Positions 1 to 5,265 of a stretch of 5,265 nt of DNA are shown here, in pieces. The stretch is from an uncultured Clostridia bacterium (GTDB taxonomy: Bacteria > Bacillota > Clostridia > Peptostreptococcales > Anaerovoracaceae). Location: the NCBI GenBank assembly GCA_946541285.1, contig CAMNJG010000118.1, positions 1-5,265 on the forward strand, written 5' to 3'. The stretch's first letter is position 1. Each line of letters starts with the position of its first letter. The translations under genes were made by a program, and so were the position numbers. Below the pieces are notes generated by a model that worked only from the letters and a program-made list of their open reading frames with translations, was not told where the DNA came from and made no database searches.

Positions 1-15
1 CACATGCAGAGCAGC

Positions 16-32
16 CCAAATCTTTGATTTGG
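16..32. repeat. Perfect 7-bp inverted repeat at the left edge
   Basis: CCAAATC and GATTTGG flank a 3-nt TTT loop. There is no T-run on either side and no tRNA-like context. The function is unknown and the neighbouring gene is outside the window. Apart from this and the repeat at 127-148, positions 1-159 hold nothing I can support. Confidence 0.3.
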
Positions 33-126
33 TGCGTGCGCCTTCTGATAACCTTTCAAAATGGTGAGCGGAGCAACGCAGGACTTCATTCTGACCAGTA
101 TTTTTGTTTCAGTGATCGAACGCAAA

Positions 127-148
127 GCAGTAACTGCTGTTGTTACTG
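127..148. repeat. Inverted repeats beyond the Uma2 terminator
   Basis: Two overlapping symmetries occur here. GCAGT-A-ACTGC (127-137) is an 11-bp palindrome. CAGTAAC (128-134) also pairs with GTTACTG (142-148) across a 7-nt loop. They lie just downstream of the terminator at 160-193. Neither strand shows a convincing T-run after the hairpin. It may be a backup terminator, an operator for a gene left of the window, or chance. Confidence 0.35.
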
Positions 149-159
149 TTCTACCTGTC

Positions 160-193
160 AAAAACAGCCATCTGCAGACAGCAGATGGCTGTT
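160..193 (-). terminator. Rho-independent terminator after the Uma2 gene
   Basis: On the minus strand, AACAGCCATCTG (193-182) pairs perfectly with CAGATGGCTGTT (174-163). One further C-G pair (181/175) leaves a 5-nt loop. The stem runs directly into a run of five T (164-160). It begins 14 nt past the Uma2 stop codon, so it is well placed to end the flavin reductase-Uma2 transcript. The plus strand has no matching T-run, so it is directional. Confidence 0.9.
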
Positions 194-207
194 AAAGAAA
201 CTATTCA

Positions 208-780
208 TTACGCTTCCTGAAATACAAGGGACAGATCGATCCTGCAATCCTGGAAGATATGAACCGGGACCCTTTTTTCACTCTCTGAAAAAACCTCCGC
301 TACATACTGGCCATTTCTCAGGACAAAGGTCTGCACCGTCTTATCGCCCGGATCAACAATCCAGTATTCCCGGACACCTGCCTGAAGATACAGGTTAAAC
401 TTCACCAGCTTGTCCTGGCGGGCCGTAGACGGAGAAAGGATCTCAATCACCAGATCCGGAGCTCCGTGGACACCATGTTCGTCTACTTTACTTCTATCAC
501 AGATCACGAAAAGATCCGGCTGGACTACAGTATCAATATCCTCCGGAGCCTCTCCTTCTTTTTCAAAAAGGCGGACGTCGAAAGGAGCATAATACGCGCG
601 GCATGGTTTCCCCGTCAGGTATGAATGGAGCTGTGCGAACAATTCTCCACTGACCTGCTGATGTACAGCCGTCGGTGAGGCCAGTGCCACCGGCCGACCG
701 TCATACAGTTCATACCGGTTCCCGTCATTCCACGATAGAAGATCACCGAAGGTATAATGTACTTCCTGCGGAAAAGCCAT
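208..780 (-). CDS. Uma2 family (DUF820) PD-(D/E)XK nuclease-like protein
   Basis: A 190-aa protein with the hallmarks of the Uma2/DUF820 family. Near the N-terminus is RYELYDG (22-28), followed by SPTAVHQQ (35-42). The middle holds YYAPFDVRL (63-71) and VQPDLFVICD (86-95), and then comes the signature PDLVIEILSPSTAR (108-121) leading into a helix with K124 and K127 and AGVREYWIVDP (134-144). Family knowledge places these in a restriction-endonuclease-like fold. D89, D109/E113 and a helix lysine are the likely active-site residues, so the core looks intact. The biological role of most Uma2 proteins is unknown and no substrate can be read from the sequence. There is no signal peptide or membrane segment, so it is probably cytosolic. 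The ATG at 780 was chosen because AAAGGAG lies 5 nt upstream. A GTG at 816 would add 12 residues but has no ribosome binding site. It follows the flavin reductase gene by 38 nt and ends just before a strong terminator, suggesting co-transcription. Confidence 0.93.
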   Translation of the reverse strand: MAFPQEVHYTFGDLLSWNDGNRYELYDGRPVALASPTAVHQQVSGELFAQLHSYLTGKPCRAYYAPFDVRLFEKEGEAPEDIDTVVQPDLFVICDRSKVDEHGVHGAPDLVIEILSPSTARQDKLVKFNLYLQAGVREYWIVDPGDKTVQTFVLRNGQYVAEVFSESEKRVPVHIFQDCRIDLSLVFQEA

Positions 781-785
781 ACAAA

Positions 786-792
786 CTCCTTT
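786..792 (-). promoter_or_regulatory. Ribosome binding site deciding the Uma2 start
   Basis: AAAGGAG sits 5 nt before the ATG at 780. This favours that start over the upstream in-frame GTG at 816, which lacks any purine-rich site and lies next to the stop codon of the preceding gene. Confidence 0.82.
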
Positions 793-818
793 CCTTACAT
801 CCTTAAACCCTGTCACCG

Positions 819-1289
819 TTATCTCTGGATCAGATCCACGATTTCTCCCACTACCAGGTAATGCGTCTGGCCGTAAATCAGATTTTTCGGATCGTGGTAC
901 ATATCCATGACTTCTTTCGGGATGAAGTCCGGATCCATCTGTTTCATATACATTTTTTTGCAGACAAAGATCTCATTTGCTTCCTTAAAAGTCATCCCAT
1001 GGGACAGAACCTGTGGAGTCAGCTTCGTTTCCTTTACTTTATCCACATCCCTGCCGGACTGATAGCCAAATACCTTGTGAATGTGATCGTATTCTTTCGG
1101 GAAATAGGAAACGGTAAAATAATCATTATTCTTTATGAACTCATATGTATAACGTTCCGGCTTGACAAACGCGAAATACACATCCTTGTACCACAGTTTG
1201 CCGATACCTCCGTAGAGAACGGTCATCGAATTGTTGAATCCCGGCACACCGGCTGTGATCAGCGCCAGGTCTTTTCCTACAACTGCCAT
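819..1289 (-). CDS. Flavin reductase-like (FMN-binding split barrel) domain protein
   Basis: A 156-aa protein resembling small flavin reductase family proteins of anaerobes. Recognisable stretches are GKDLALITAG (5-14), NSMTVLYGGIGKLW (20-33), FVKPERYTYEFI (41-52), NDYFTVSYF (55-63), SGRDVDKVKETKLTP (78-92) and the C-terminal YLVVGEIVDLI (144-154). In this family the TAG...N.MT strand and the following GG..W loop contribute to FMN binding, and the SGRDVDK segment is highly conserved. Such proteins bind FMN and may reduce flavin with NAD(P)H or act as redox carriers. The actual substrate is not evident. The N-terminus is shorter than I expect, since many relatives have about 10-20 residues before the GKDW.LITAG strand. 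The start is nevertheless constrained: a TGA lies in frame five codons upstream, and GTGAGGT (1305-1299) sits 9 nt before the ATG. It is the first gene of a likely two-gene operon with the Uma2 gene. A 13-bp palindrome lies about 70 bp upstream. Confidence 0.88.
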   Translation of the reverse strand: MAVVGKDLALITAGVPGFNNSMTVLYGGIGKLWYKDVYFAFVKPERYTYEFIKNNDYFTVSYFPKEYDHIHKVFGYQSGRDVDKVKETKLTPQVLSHGMTFKEANEIFVCKKMYMKQMDPDFIPKEVMDMYHDPKNLIYGQTHYLVVGEIVDLIQR

Positions 1290-1298
1290 ATTGTCATT

Positions 1299-1305
1299 AC
1301 CTCAC
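1299..1305 (-). promoter_or_regulatory. Ribosome binding site of the flavin reductase gene
   Basis: GTGAGGT ends 9 nt before the ATG at 1289. Together with the in-frame TGA that overlaps this site (1304-1302), it fixes the short N-terminus of the protein. Confidence 0.65.
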
Positions 1306-1360
1306 TTTCAGATGTTTCGCCTGTGCAGATATCTACTATCGATCATTTTGAACTTCTATG

Positions 1361-1373
1361 GATAAAGTTTATC
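1361..1373. repeat. Perfect 13-bp palindrome upstream of the flavin reductase gene
   Basis: GATAAA-G-TTTATC has two perfect 6-bp arms around one central base. On the minus strand it contains the best -10-like hexamer of the region (GATAAA). A weak -35-like TTGTGG (1397-1392) stands 18 nt upstream. It could be an operator overlapping a weak promoter for the flavin reductase-Uma2 pair. The promoter match is poor, so this is tentative. Confidence 0.4.
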
Positions 1374-1387
1374 AGGAAATCCGGGAA

Positions 1388-1396
1388 TTATCCACA
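1388..1396 (+). other. Single perfect DnaA-box match
   Basis: TTATCCACA matches the DnaA-box consensus TTATNCACA exactly. It lies between the nifJ terminator and the flavin reductase gene. No second copy or AT-rich unwinding region is nearby, so this is not an origin. It could bind DnaA or be a chance 9-mer. Confidence 0.3.
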
Positions 1397-1418
1397 ACAT
1401 TCTTCGCCGGATACCGAT

Positions 1419-1449
1419 AAAAAAGACAGAGCCGACTGACCCTGTCTTT
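1419..1449 (-). terminator. Rho-independent terminator of the pyruvate oxidoreductase gene
   Basis: The minus strand reads AAAGACAGGG (1449-1440), an 8-nt loop, then CTCTGTCTTT (1431-1422). This makes a 10-bp stem with one G-U pair, and the T-run reaches six bases (1424-1419). It lies 54 nt downstream of the nifJ stop codon. On the plus strand one pair becomes an A-C mismatch and no T-run follows, so it acts for the minus strand only. Confidence 0.88.
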
Positions 1450-1464
1450 GATATATACAATATA

Positions 1465-1489
1465 AGATTCTTCGCTGCGCTCAGGATGG
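1465..1489. repeat. Probable dispersed repeat element (ATCCTGAGCGCAGCGAAG type)
   Basis: The minus strand contains ATCCTGAGCGCAGCGAAG followed by AATCT. From memory, near-identical strings recur between genes in many unrelated bacterial genomes and create spurious peptides containing ILSAAKNL, which is encoded here in one minus frame. The element has imperfect dyad symmetry (ATTCT/AGGAT ends and inner GC pairs). It lies in the 3' untranslated region of nifJ, between the stop codon and the terminator. Only one copy is present in this window. Confidence 0.5.
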
Positions 1490-1503
1490 CAGACACATTT
1501 TCC

Positions 1504-4500
1504 TTAGAAAATGGATTCTTCTGCCGCTGCCAGGCGCTTGTAAGTCTCATAGCGCTGCTTCGCGTCTGCCTCGGACTTCGCGAACAGTTCTTCCGCAGTT
1601 TCCGGGAAGGACGTCGTCAGCTGCGAGTAACGGACTTCGCTCATCAGGAAATCTCTGAAGCTGGCGGTTGGTTCTTTGGAATCCAGGATGAACGGATTCT
1701 TTCCTTCCTCTTTCAGTTCCGGATTGAATCTGTAAAGATGCCAGTAACCTGCGTCTACCGCGTCCTTCATGACTTCCTGGGCTTTGCCCATGCCCTTCTT
1801 GATACCGTGGTTGATACACGGAGCGTAGCAGATAATCAGGGAAGGTCCATGATACGCTTCTGCTTCTTTGATGGCCTTGAGTACCTGGTTTCTGTTGGCG
1901 CCCATGGATACCTGGGCAACATAAACATAACCATAGGCCATGGCCATCAGGCCGAGATCCTTCTTTCTGGTCTTCTTGCCGGATGCCGCGAACATGGCGA
2001 TCGCCGCGGCCGGTGTCGCCTTGGAGGACTGACCGCCGGTGTTGGAGTATACTTCTGTATCGAATACCATGACATTGACATCCTCGCCGGAAGCCAGTAC
2101 ATGGTCCAGACCGCCATAACCGATATCATATGCCCAGCCGTCACCACCGAAGATCCAGAGGCTGCGCTTCGCGACATAATCCTTACGGTCAAGAATCTCT
2201 GCTGCCAGTTCTGCTGCTTCACCGGAGAGGGAAGCGGATTCCAGAGCAGCGATGATCGCCTGTGCCACCGGATAGTTGCTCTCTCTGTCAAGGAAGGTTT
2301 CCTGATACTGCGCGCACAGGTCCTTCAGTTCCGCCGGTACATCGAGTCCCGCCAGCTTTTCGAGGTTATCCTTTACCTTCTTGCGCAGCTGCAGATTTGC
2401 TTCCGCGATACCGAGACCGAACTCCGCGTTATCCTCAAACAGGGAGTTGCCCCAAGCCGGACCTTTGCCTTCCGCATCCTTTGTATATGGAGCTGCCGGA
2501 TAGGAAGCGCCCCAGATGGAGGAGCATCCTGTCGCGTTGGCGATGATCATGTCATTACCGAACAGCTGGGATACCAGTTTCGCGTAAGGGGTTTCGCCGC
2601 AGCCTGCGCAGGCGCCTGAGAATTCGAAATACGGGCAGCCGAACTGGCTGTTCTTGATGTTATCCGCAGGAACGATTCTCTTCTGCGCGGATTTTTCAGC
2701 GGCGTATTCCCAGTTCTCCGCCTGATCCAGAGAATCCGCGATCGGCTTCAGGGTCAGGGACTTCGGATTGGACGGACATACATCGACGCAGACACCGCAG
2801 CCCAGACAGTCATACGGAGATACCTGGATTCTGAATTCGTAATCCTTCAGCTGCGCGCCCTTGGCAGGAACTGTGTTGAAATCTGCCGGTTTGGAGGCCA
2901 TTTCGTCCTTCGCTACCAAAATCGGACGGATCGCGGCATGCGGACATACGAGGGAGCACTGGTTGCACTGGATACATTTTTCCGGGTTCCAGACAGGAAC
3001 ATTCGTGGCAACGCCTCTCTTTTCATAAGCCGCGGTACCGGAAGGAATCACACCGTTCACATCTTCTGTGAAGGTGCTGACCGGCAGGCTGTTGCCTTCC
3101 TGCTTGTTGATCGGGATCATGATATTCTTAATGAAGTCAGGCAGGTGTGACGTATCTTCCGGTGCCTCATCCTGAGCATCCGCCCATGACGCAGGAATGT
3201 CAATCTTCACGAACGCATCTGCGCCGCGGTCGATCGCCTGGTTGTTCATTTCAACGATATCGTCACCCATGAAGCCGTAGTTATCAACAACCGCTTCCTT
3301 CAGATGACGGATGGCATCCTCTACCGGGATTACCTTTGACAGCGCGAAGAACGCGGACTGCATGATCATGTTGATACGATTGCCCAGACCAATGTCCTCG
3401 CCGATCTTTACAGCATTCAGTGTATAGAAATTGGCTTTCTTTTCGGCCAGCTGGCGCTTCATCTTTCCAGGCAGGTGTTCTTCCAGTTCTTCCGGTGTCC
3501 AGAGACAGTTAAGCAGGAACGTGCCACCCGGTTTCAGATCCTTCAGGATATCATATTTATTGACATAGGCCGGATTGTGACATGCTACGAAATCCGCGTG
3601 GTCGATGAAATATGTGGACTGGATCGGGTTGACACCAAATCTCAGATGGGAAATCGTAATACCACCGGATTTCTTGGAGTCGTATTCGAAGTAACCCTGC
3701 GCGTACATATCTGTATTGTCGCCGATGATTTTGATCGCGCTCTTGTTGGCACCGACGGTACCATCGGAACCCAGGCCCCAGAATTTGCACTGGATTGTGC
3801 CTTCTTTATCAGTATAGAAATTTTCTACCGGTGTGAGGGACTTGAAGGTCAGGTCGTCTACGATACCGATGGTGAAATCTTTCTTCGGTTCCGCGGAAGC
3901 CAGATCTTCATAAATCGCCGCGATCTGGGCAGGAGTCGTATCCTTGGAAGCCAGGCCGTATCTGCCGCCAGTTACCTTCGGAGCGTTTTCAACATCGTAG
4001 AGAACACTCTTAACATCAAGCAGCAGCGGTTCGCCGACAGTACCCGGTTCCTTTGTTCTGTCGAGGACAGCGATTCTCCTGCAGGATGACGGAAGTACAC
4101 TGAGGAAATGCTTCGCGGAGAACGGTCTGTACAGTCTGACCTTGATCGCGCCGACTTTCTTACCTTCTGCCAGAAGCTTGTCAACGGTTTCTTCAATCGT
4201 TTCACATACGGAACCCATCGCGACGATGACATATTCCGCGTCAGGCGCGCCGATGTAGTCAAACGGCTTGTAATGTCTGCCGGTGATGGCGCCCAGCTCA
4301 TCCATGTATTTCTCAACGATTTCAGGAATCGCTTCGTAGTGCAGGTTCTGCGCTTCTCTGCCCTGGAAATAAACATCCGGGTTCTCAGCGGAACCGATTT
4401 CCTTCGGGTGATCCGGACTGAGCGCTTTGGCCCTGAATTTCGCGATCGCTTCCTTATCAACCAGCTGTTCAAAAACGCTGTAATCGATGGTTTCGATCTT

Positions 4501-5046
4501 CTGGATTTCATGGGAAGTACGGAAACCGTCGAAGAAATGGATGAACGGCGCAGACGCTTTGATCGCGGAAAGATGGGCGATCCCTGCTAGATCCATAACC
4601 TCCTGGACAGAGGAAGAAGCCAGCATCGCGAGACCGGTCTGTCTGGCTGCCATGACGTCAGAATGGTCACCGAAAATGCTCAGTGTGTGTGTGGAGATCG
4701 CTCTGGCGGACACATGGAAAACACCCGGAAGCAGCTCTGCCGCGATCTTGTACATATTCGGGATCATCAGGAGCAGGCCCTGGGACGCTGTATATGTCGT
4801 TGTCAGCGCGCCGCCCGCGAGGGAACCGTGTACAGCACCGGAGGCTCCGCCTTCGGACTGCATTTCCACTACTTTGACTTCCTGACCGAACATGTTCTTT
4901 TTGCCTTTTGCTGCCCAGTCATCCGTTACTTCTGCCATTACAGAAGAAGGCGTAATCGGATAGATGGCTGCGACTTCTGTAAAAGCATATGAGGCGTATG
5001 CGGCGGCAGTATTACCGTCCATTGTTTTCATATGTTTTTCTGACAT
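1504..5046 (-). CDS. nifJ: Pyruvate:ferredoxin (flavodoxin) oxidoreductase, single-chain
   Basis: A complete 1180-aa homodimer-type enzyme converting pyruvate and CoA to acetyl-CoA and CO2, reducing ferredoxin or flavodoxin in the cytosol. Residues are numbered from the ATG at 5046. The N-terminal pyrimidine-binding domain (about 5-245) carries YPITPSS with T32, E65 and R115, matching Thr31, Glu64 and Arg114 of the Desulfovibrio africanus enzyme. Domain II follows (about 265-370), then the gamma-type domain (about 420-615, with GLGSDGTVGANKS) and the EKR segment (675-677). Two 4Fe-4S clusters are bound by C691/C694/C697/C701 and C747/C750/C753/C757. The proximal cluster uses C813, C816, C841 and C1077. 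The thiamine diphosphate domain has GDGWAYDIG (968-976) and EVYSNTGGQ (998-1006). The chain stops about 50 residues short of the D. africanus protein, so the extra C-terminal domain VII is absent, as in many clostridial enzymes. A second in-frame ATG at 5049 adds one Met, but AAAGGAG is only 3 nt from it against 6 nt for 5046. The gene has its own promoter and terminator. Confidence 0.98.
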   Translation of the reverse strand: MSEKHMKTMDGNTAAAYASYAFTEVAAIYPITPSSVMAEVTDDWAAKGKKNMFGQEVKVVEMQSEGGASGAVHGSLAGGALTTTYTASQGLLLMIPNMYKIAAELLPGVFHVSARAISTHTLSIFGDHSDVMAARQTGLAMLASSSVQEVMDLAGIAHLSAIKASAPFIHFFDGFRTSHEIQKIETIDYSVFEQLVDKEAIAKFRAKALSPDHPKEIGSAENPDVYFQGREAQNLHYEAIPEIVEKYMDELGAITGRHYKPFDYIGAPDAEYVIVAMGSVCETIEETVDKLLAEGKKVGAIKVRLYRPFSAKHFLSVLPSSCRRIAVLDRTKEPGTVGEPLLLDVKSVLYDVENAPKVTGGRYGLASKDTTPAQIAAIYEDLASAEPKKDFTIGIVDDLTFKSLTPVENFYTDKEGTIQCKFWGLGSDGTVGANKSAIKIIGDNTDMYAQGYFEYDSKKSGGITISHLRFGVNPIQSTYFIDHADFVACHNPAYVNKYDILKDLKPGGTFLLNCLWTPEELEEHLPGKMKRQLAEKKANFYTLNAVKIGEDIGLGNRINMIMQSAFFALSKVIPVEDAIRHLKEAVVDNYGFMGDDIVEMNNQAIDRGADAFVKIDIPASWADAQDEAPEDTSHLPDFIKNIMIPINKQEGNSLPVSTFTEDVNGVIPSGTAAYEKRGVATNVPVWNPEKCIQCNQCSLVCPHAAIRPILVAKDEMASKPADFNTVPAKGAQLKDYEFRIQVSPYDCLGCGVCVDVCPSNPKSLTLKPIADSLDQAENWEYAAEKSAQKRIVPADNIKNSQFGCPYFEFSGACAGCGETPYAKLVSQLFGNDMIIANATGCSSIWGASYPAAPYTKDAEGKGPAWGNSLFEDNAEFGLGIAEANLQLRKKVKDNLEKLAGLDVPAELKDLCAQYQETFLDRESNYPVAQAIIAALESASLSGEAAELAAEILDRKDYVAKRSLWIFGGDGWAYDIGYGGLDHVLASGEDVNVMVFDTEVYSNTGGQSSKATPAAAIAMFAASGKKTRKKDLGLMAMAYGYVYVAQVSMGANRNQVLKAIKEAEAYHGPSLIICYAPCINHGIKKGMGKAQEVMKDAVDAGYWHLYRFNPELKEEGKNPFILDSKEPTASFRDFLMSEVRYSQLTTSFPETAEELFAKSEADAKQRYETYKRLAAAEESIF

Positions 5047-5052
5047 CATTTA

Positions 5053-5059
5053 CTCCTTT
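5053..5059 (-). promoter_or_regulatory. Ribosome binding site deciding the nifJ start
   Basis: AAAGGAG lies 6 nt before the ATG at 5046 and only 3 nt before the preceding in-frame ATG at 5049. The normal spacing of about 5-9 nt favours the second ATG, so the protein probably starts MSEKHMK rather than MMSEKHMK. Confidence 0.8.
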
Positions 5060-5076
5060 GCTGTCTCGGAAATAAT

Positions 5077-5153
5077 AGAAACGCTGATGTTCCGGTAACA
5101 AAAGACGAGCGCCGTGACGCCCGTTTTTCACCCATAGATTCTCATGCGCTTCT
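5077..5153 (-). promoter_or_regulatory. Structured 5' leader of nifJ
   Basis: The untranslated leader can form a nested long hairpin. The outer helix pairs AGAAGCGC (5153-5146) with GCGTTTCT (5084-5077), including one G-U. After a bulged base, TGA (5144-5142) pairs with TCA (5087-5085). A 3-bp GGT/ACC helix (5132-5130 with 5096-5094) can form in the middle. The inner hairpin pairs 5128-5118 with 5111-5101 around a 6-nt loop, with ten of eleven positions paired including one G-U, and ends in TCTTTTGTT. The inner part resembles a weak terminator, so attenuation is possible. It does not match a riboswitch consensus that I can recall, including the thiamine diphosphate (THI-box) one. It may be only a stabilising 5' structure. 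Confidence 0.4.
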
Positions 5154-5169
5154 GAATAATATGTCTTAT

Positions 5170-5198
5170 ATAATAATTTAATACACTACAGTAGTCAA
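5170..5198 (-). promoter_or_regulatory. Likely sigma-A promoter of nifJ
   Basis: The minus strand reads TTGACT (5198-5193), a 17-nt AT-rich spacer, and TATTAT (5175-5170). Each hexamer matches the housekeeping consensus at five of six positions. The predicted start near 5163 would give a leader of about 117 nt. Other weaker signals lie just upstream. A perfect -35 hexamer TTGACA occurs at 5212-5207 but lacks a good -10 partner. TTGCTT (5239-5234) stands 16 nt from TATACT (5217-5212), so a second start site is possible. Confidence 0.75.
5185..5195. promoter_or_regulatory. Candidate operator: 11-bp palindrome overlapping the nifJ -35
   Basis: ACTAC-A-GTAGT is a perfect inverted repeat around one central base. 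It overlaps the last three bases of the -35 hexamer and extends into the -35/-10 spacer. A repressor bound here would block RNA polymerase, so its position suits an operator. The arms are only 5 bp, so chance is possible, and I cannot assign it to a regulator family. Confidence 0.4.
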
Positions 5199-5226
5199 AT
5201 ACGAATTGTCAAGTATACAATATATT

Positions 5227-5259
5227 TTCTGGAAAGCAATCCTGTTTTCCAGAATTTTT
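5227..5259 (+). terminator. Terminator-like hairpin facing the plus strand
   Basis: TTCTGGAAAGCA (5227-5238) pairs with TGTTTTCCAGAA (5243-5254) around the 4-nt loop ATCC, with one G-U pair, followed by TTTTT (5255-5259). It has the form of an intrinsic terminator for rightward transcription, but no plus-strand gene precedes it here. Read on the minus strand the stem is followed by AATATATTG, which is not a U-tract. It could end antisense or pervasive transcription, sit in the leader of a rightward gene beyond the edge, or protect the nifJ promoter region. Confidence 0.5.
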
Positions 5260-5265
5260 ACTGTT

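Noticed and set aside
16..32. Possible tRNA anticodon arm (CCAAA, 7-nt loop, TTTGG)
   Set aside because: The loop has C rather than the required T at position 33 on either strand, and no acceptor, D or T arms flank it.
24..398. Plus-strand open frame of 124 codons at the left edge
   Set aside because: It crosses the terminator hairpin and the end of the Uma2 gene, has a cysteine-rich low-complexity translation and has no ribosome binding site.
861..1439. Plus-strand open frame of 192 codons opposite the flavin reductase gene
   Set aside because: The minus strand encodes a recognisable conserved protein with a ribosome binding site. The plus frame runs on into the terminator of nifJ and resembles nothing known to me.
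1466..1520. Direct repeat GATTCTTC near the nifJ 3' end (1466-1473 and 1513-1520)
   Set aside because: Only eight bases match and the second copy encodes the protein C-terminus, so chance is the simplest explanation.
1356..1550. Minus-strand open frame of 64 codons containing ILSAAKNL
   Set aside because: This is the known artefact of translating the dispersed repeat. It also spans the nifJ stop codon and terminator.
1486..2619. Open plus-strand frame of 377 codons opposite the 3' part of nifJ
   Set aside because: It is antisense to a gene with every catalytic motif intact. The frame stays open because nifJ rarely uses TTA, CTA or TCA in the matching register. The translation has no recognisable domain and there is no ribosome binding site.
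3475..4590. Plus-strand open frames of 204 and 160 codons opposite nifJ
   Set aside because: They are shadows of strong codon bias in the real gene, with no family resemblance.
5077..5153. Thiamine diphosphate riboswitch before a thiamine-dependent enzyme
   Set aside because: The conserved THI-box segments, such as CTGAGA and the ACCTGA...GGATAATGCC region, are absent.

Overview
The window carries three genes, all on the minus strand, with no sign of a mobile element, CRISPR array, tRNA or rRNA. It looks like the chromosome of a strictly anaerobic, fermentative Firmicute, possibly a gut clostridial or erysipelotrichial lineage. The grounds are a single-chain pyruvate:ferredoxin oxidoreductase, strong AAAGGAG-type ribosome binding sites, clear hairpin-plus-U terminators and a sigma-A-type promoter. 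The taxonomic guess is inference only.

Right part (5046 down to 1504): one large gene for pyruvate:ferredoxin (flavodoxin) oxidoreductase, 1180 aa, with every expected cofactor motif intact. It appears to be its own transcription unit. A -35/-10 pair lies at 5198-5170, a short perfect palindrome overlaps the -35 element, and the ~117-nt leader can fold into a long nested hairpin. A good terminator stands at 1449-1419.

Left part (1289 down to 208): a small flavin-reductase-like split-barrel protein followed 38 nt later by a Uma2-family (DUF820) PD-(D/E)XK nuclease-like protein. A near-perfect terminator at 193-160 closes the pair, so they probably form a two-gene operon.

Intergenic stretches: 1-159 holds two inverted repeats and no gene. 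1290-1503 holds the terminator of the large gene, a 25-bp element resembling a widely dispersed bacterial repeat, one perfect DnaA-box match and a 13-bp palindrome upstream of the flavin reductase. 5050-5265 holds the promoter and leader of the large gene and, at the right edge, a terminator-like hairpin facing the plus strand.

The large enzyme oxidises pyruvate to acetyl-CoA and passes electrons to ferredoxin or flavodoxin. The flavin-binding neighbour is redox-related in a loose sense, but nothing shows that the two units act together. I see no clear new multi-gene system. The most worthwhile leads are the structured leader and promoter palindrome of the large gene, the orphan plus-strand terminator, and the flavoprotein/Uma2 pair.
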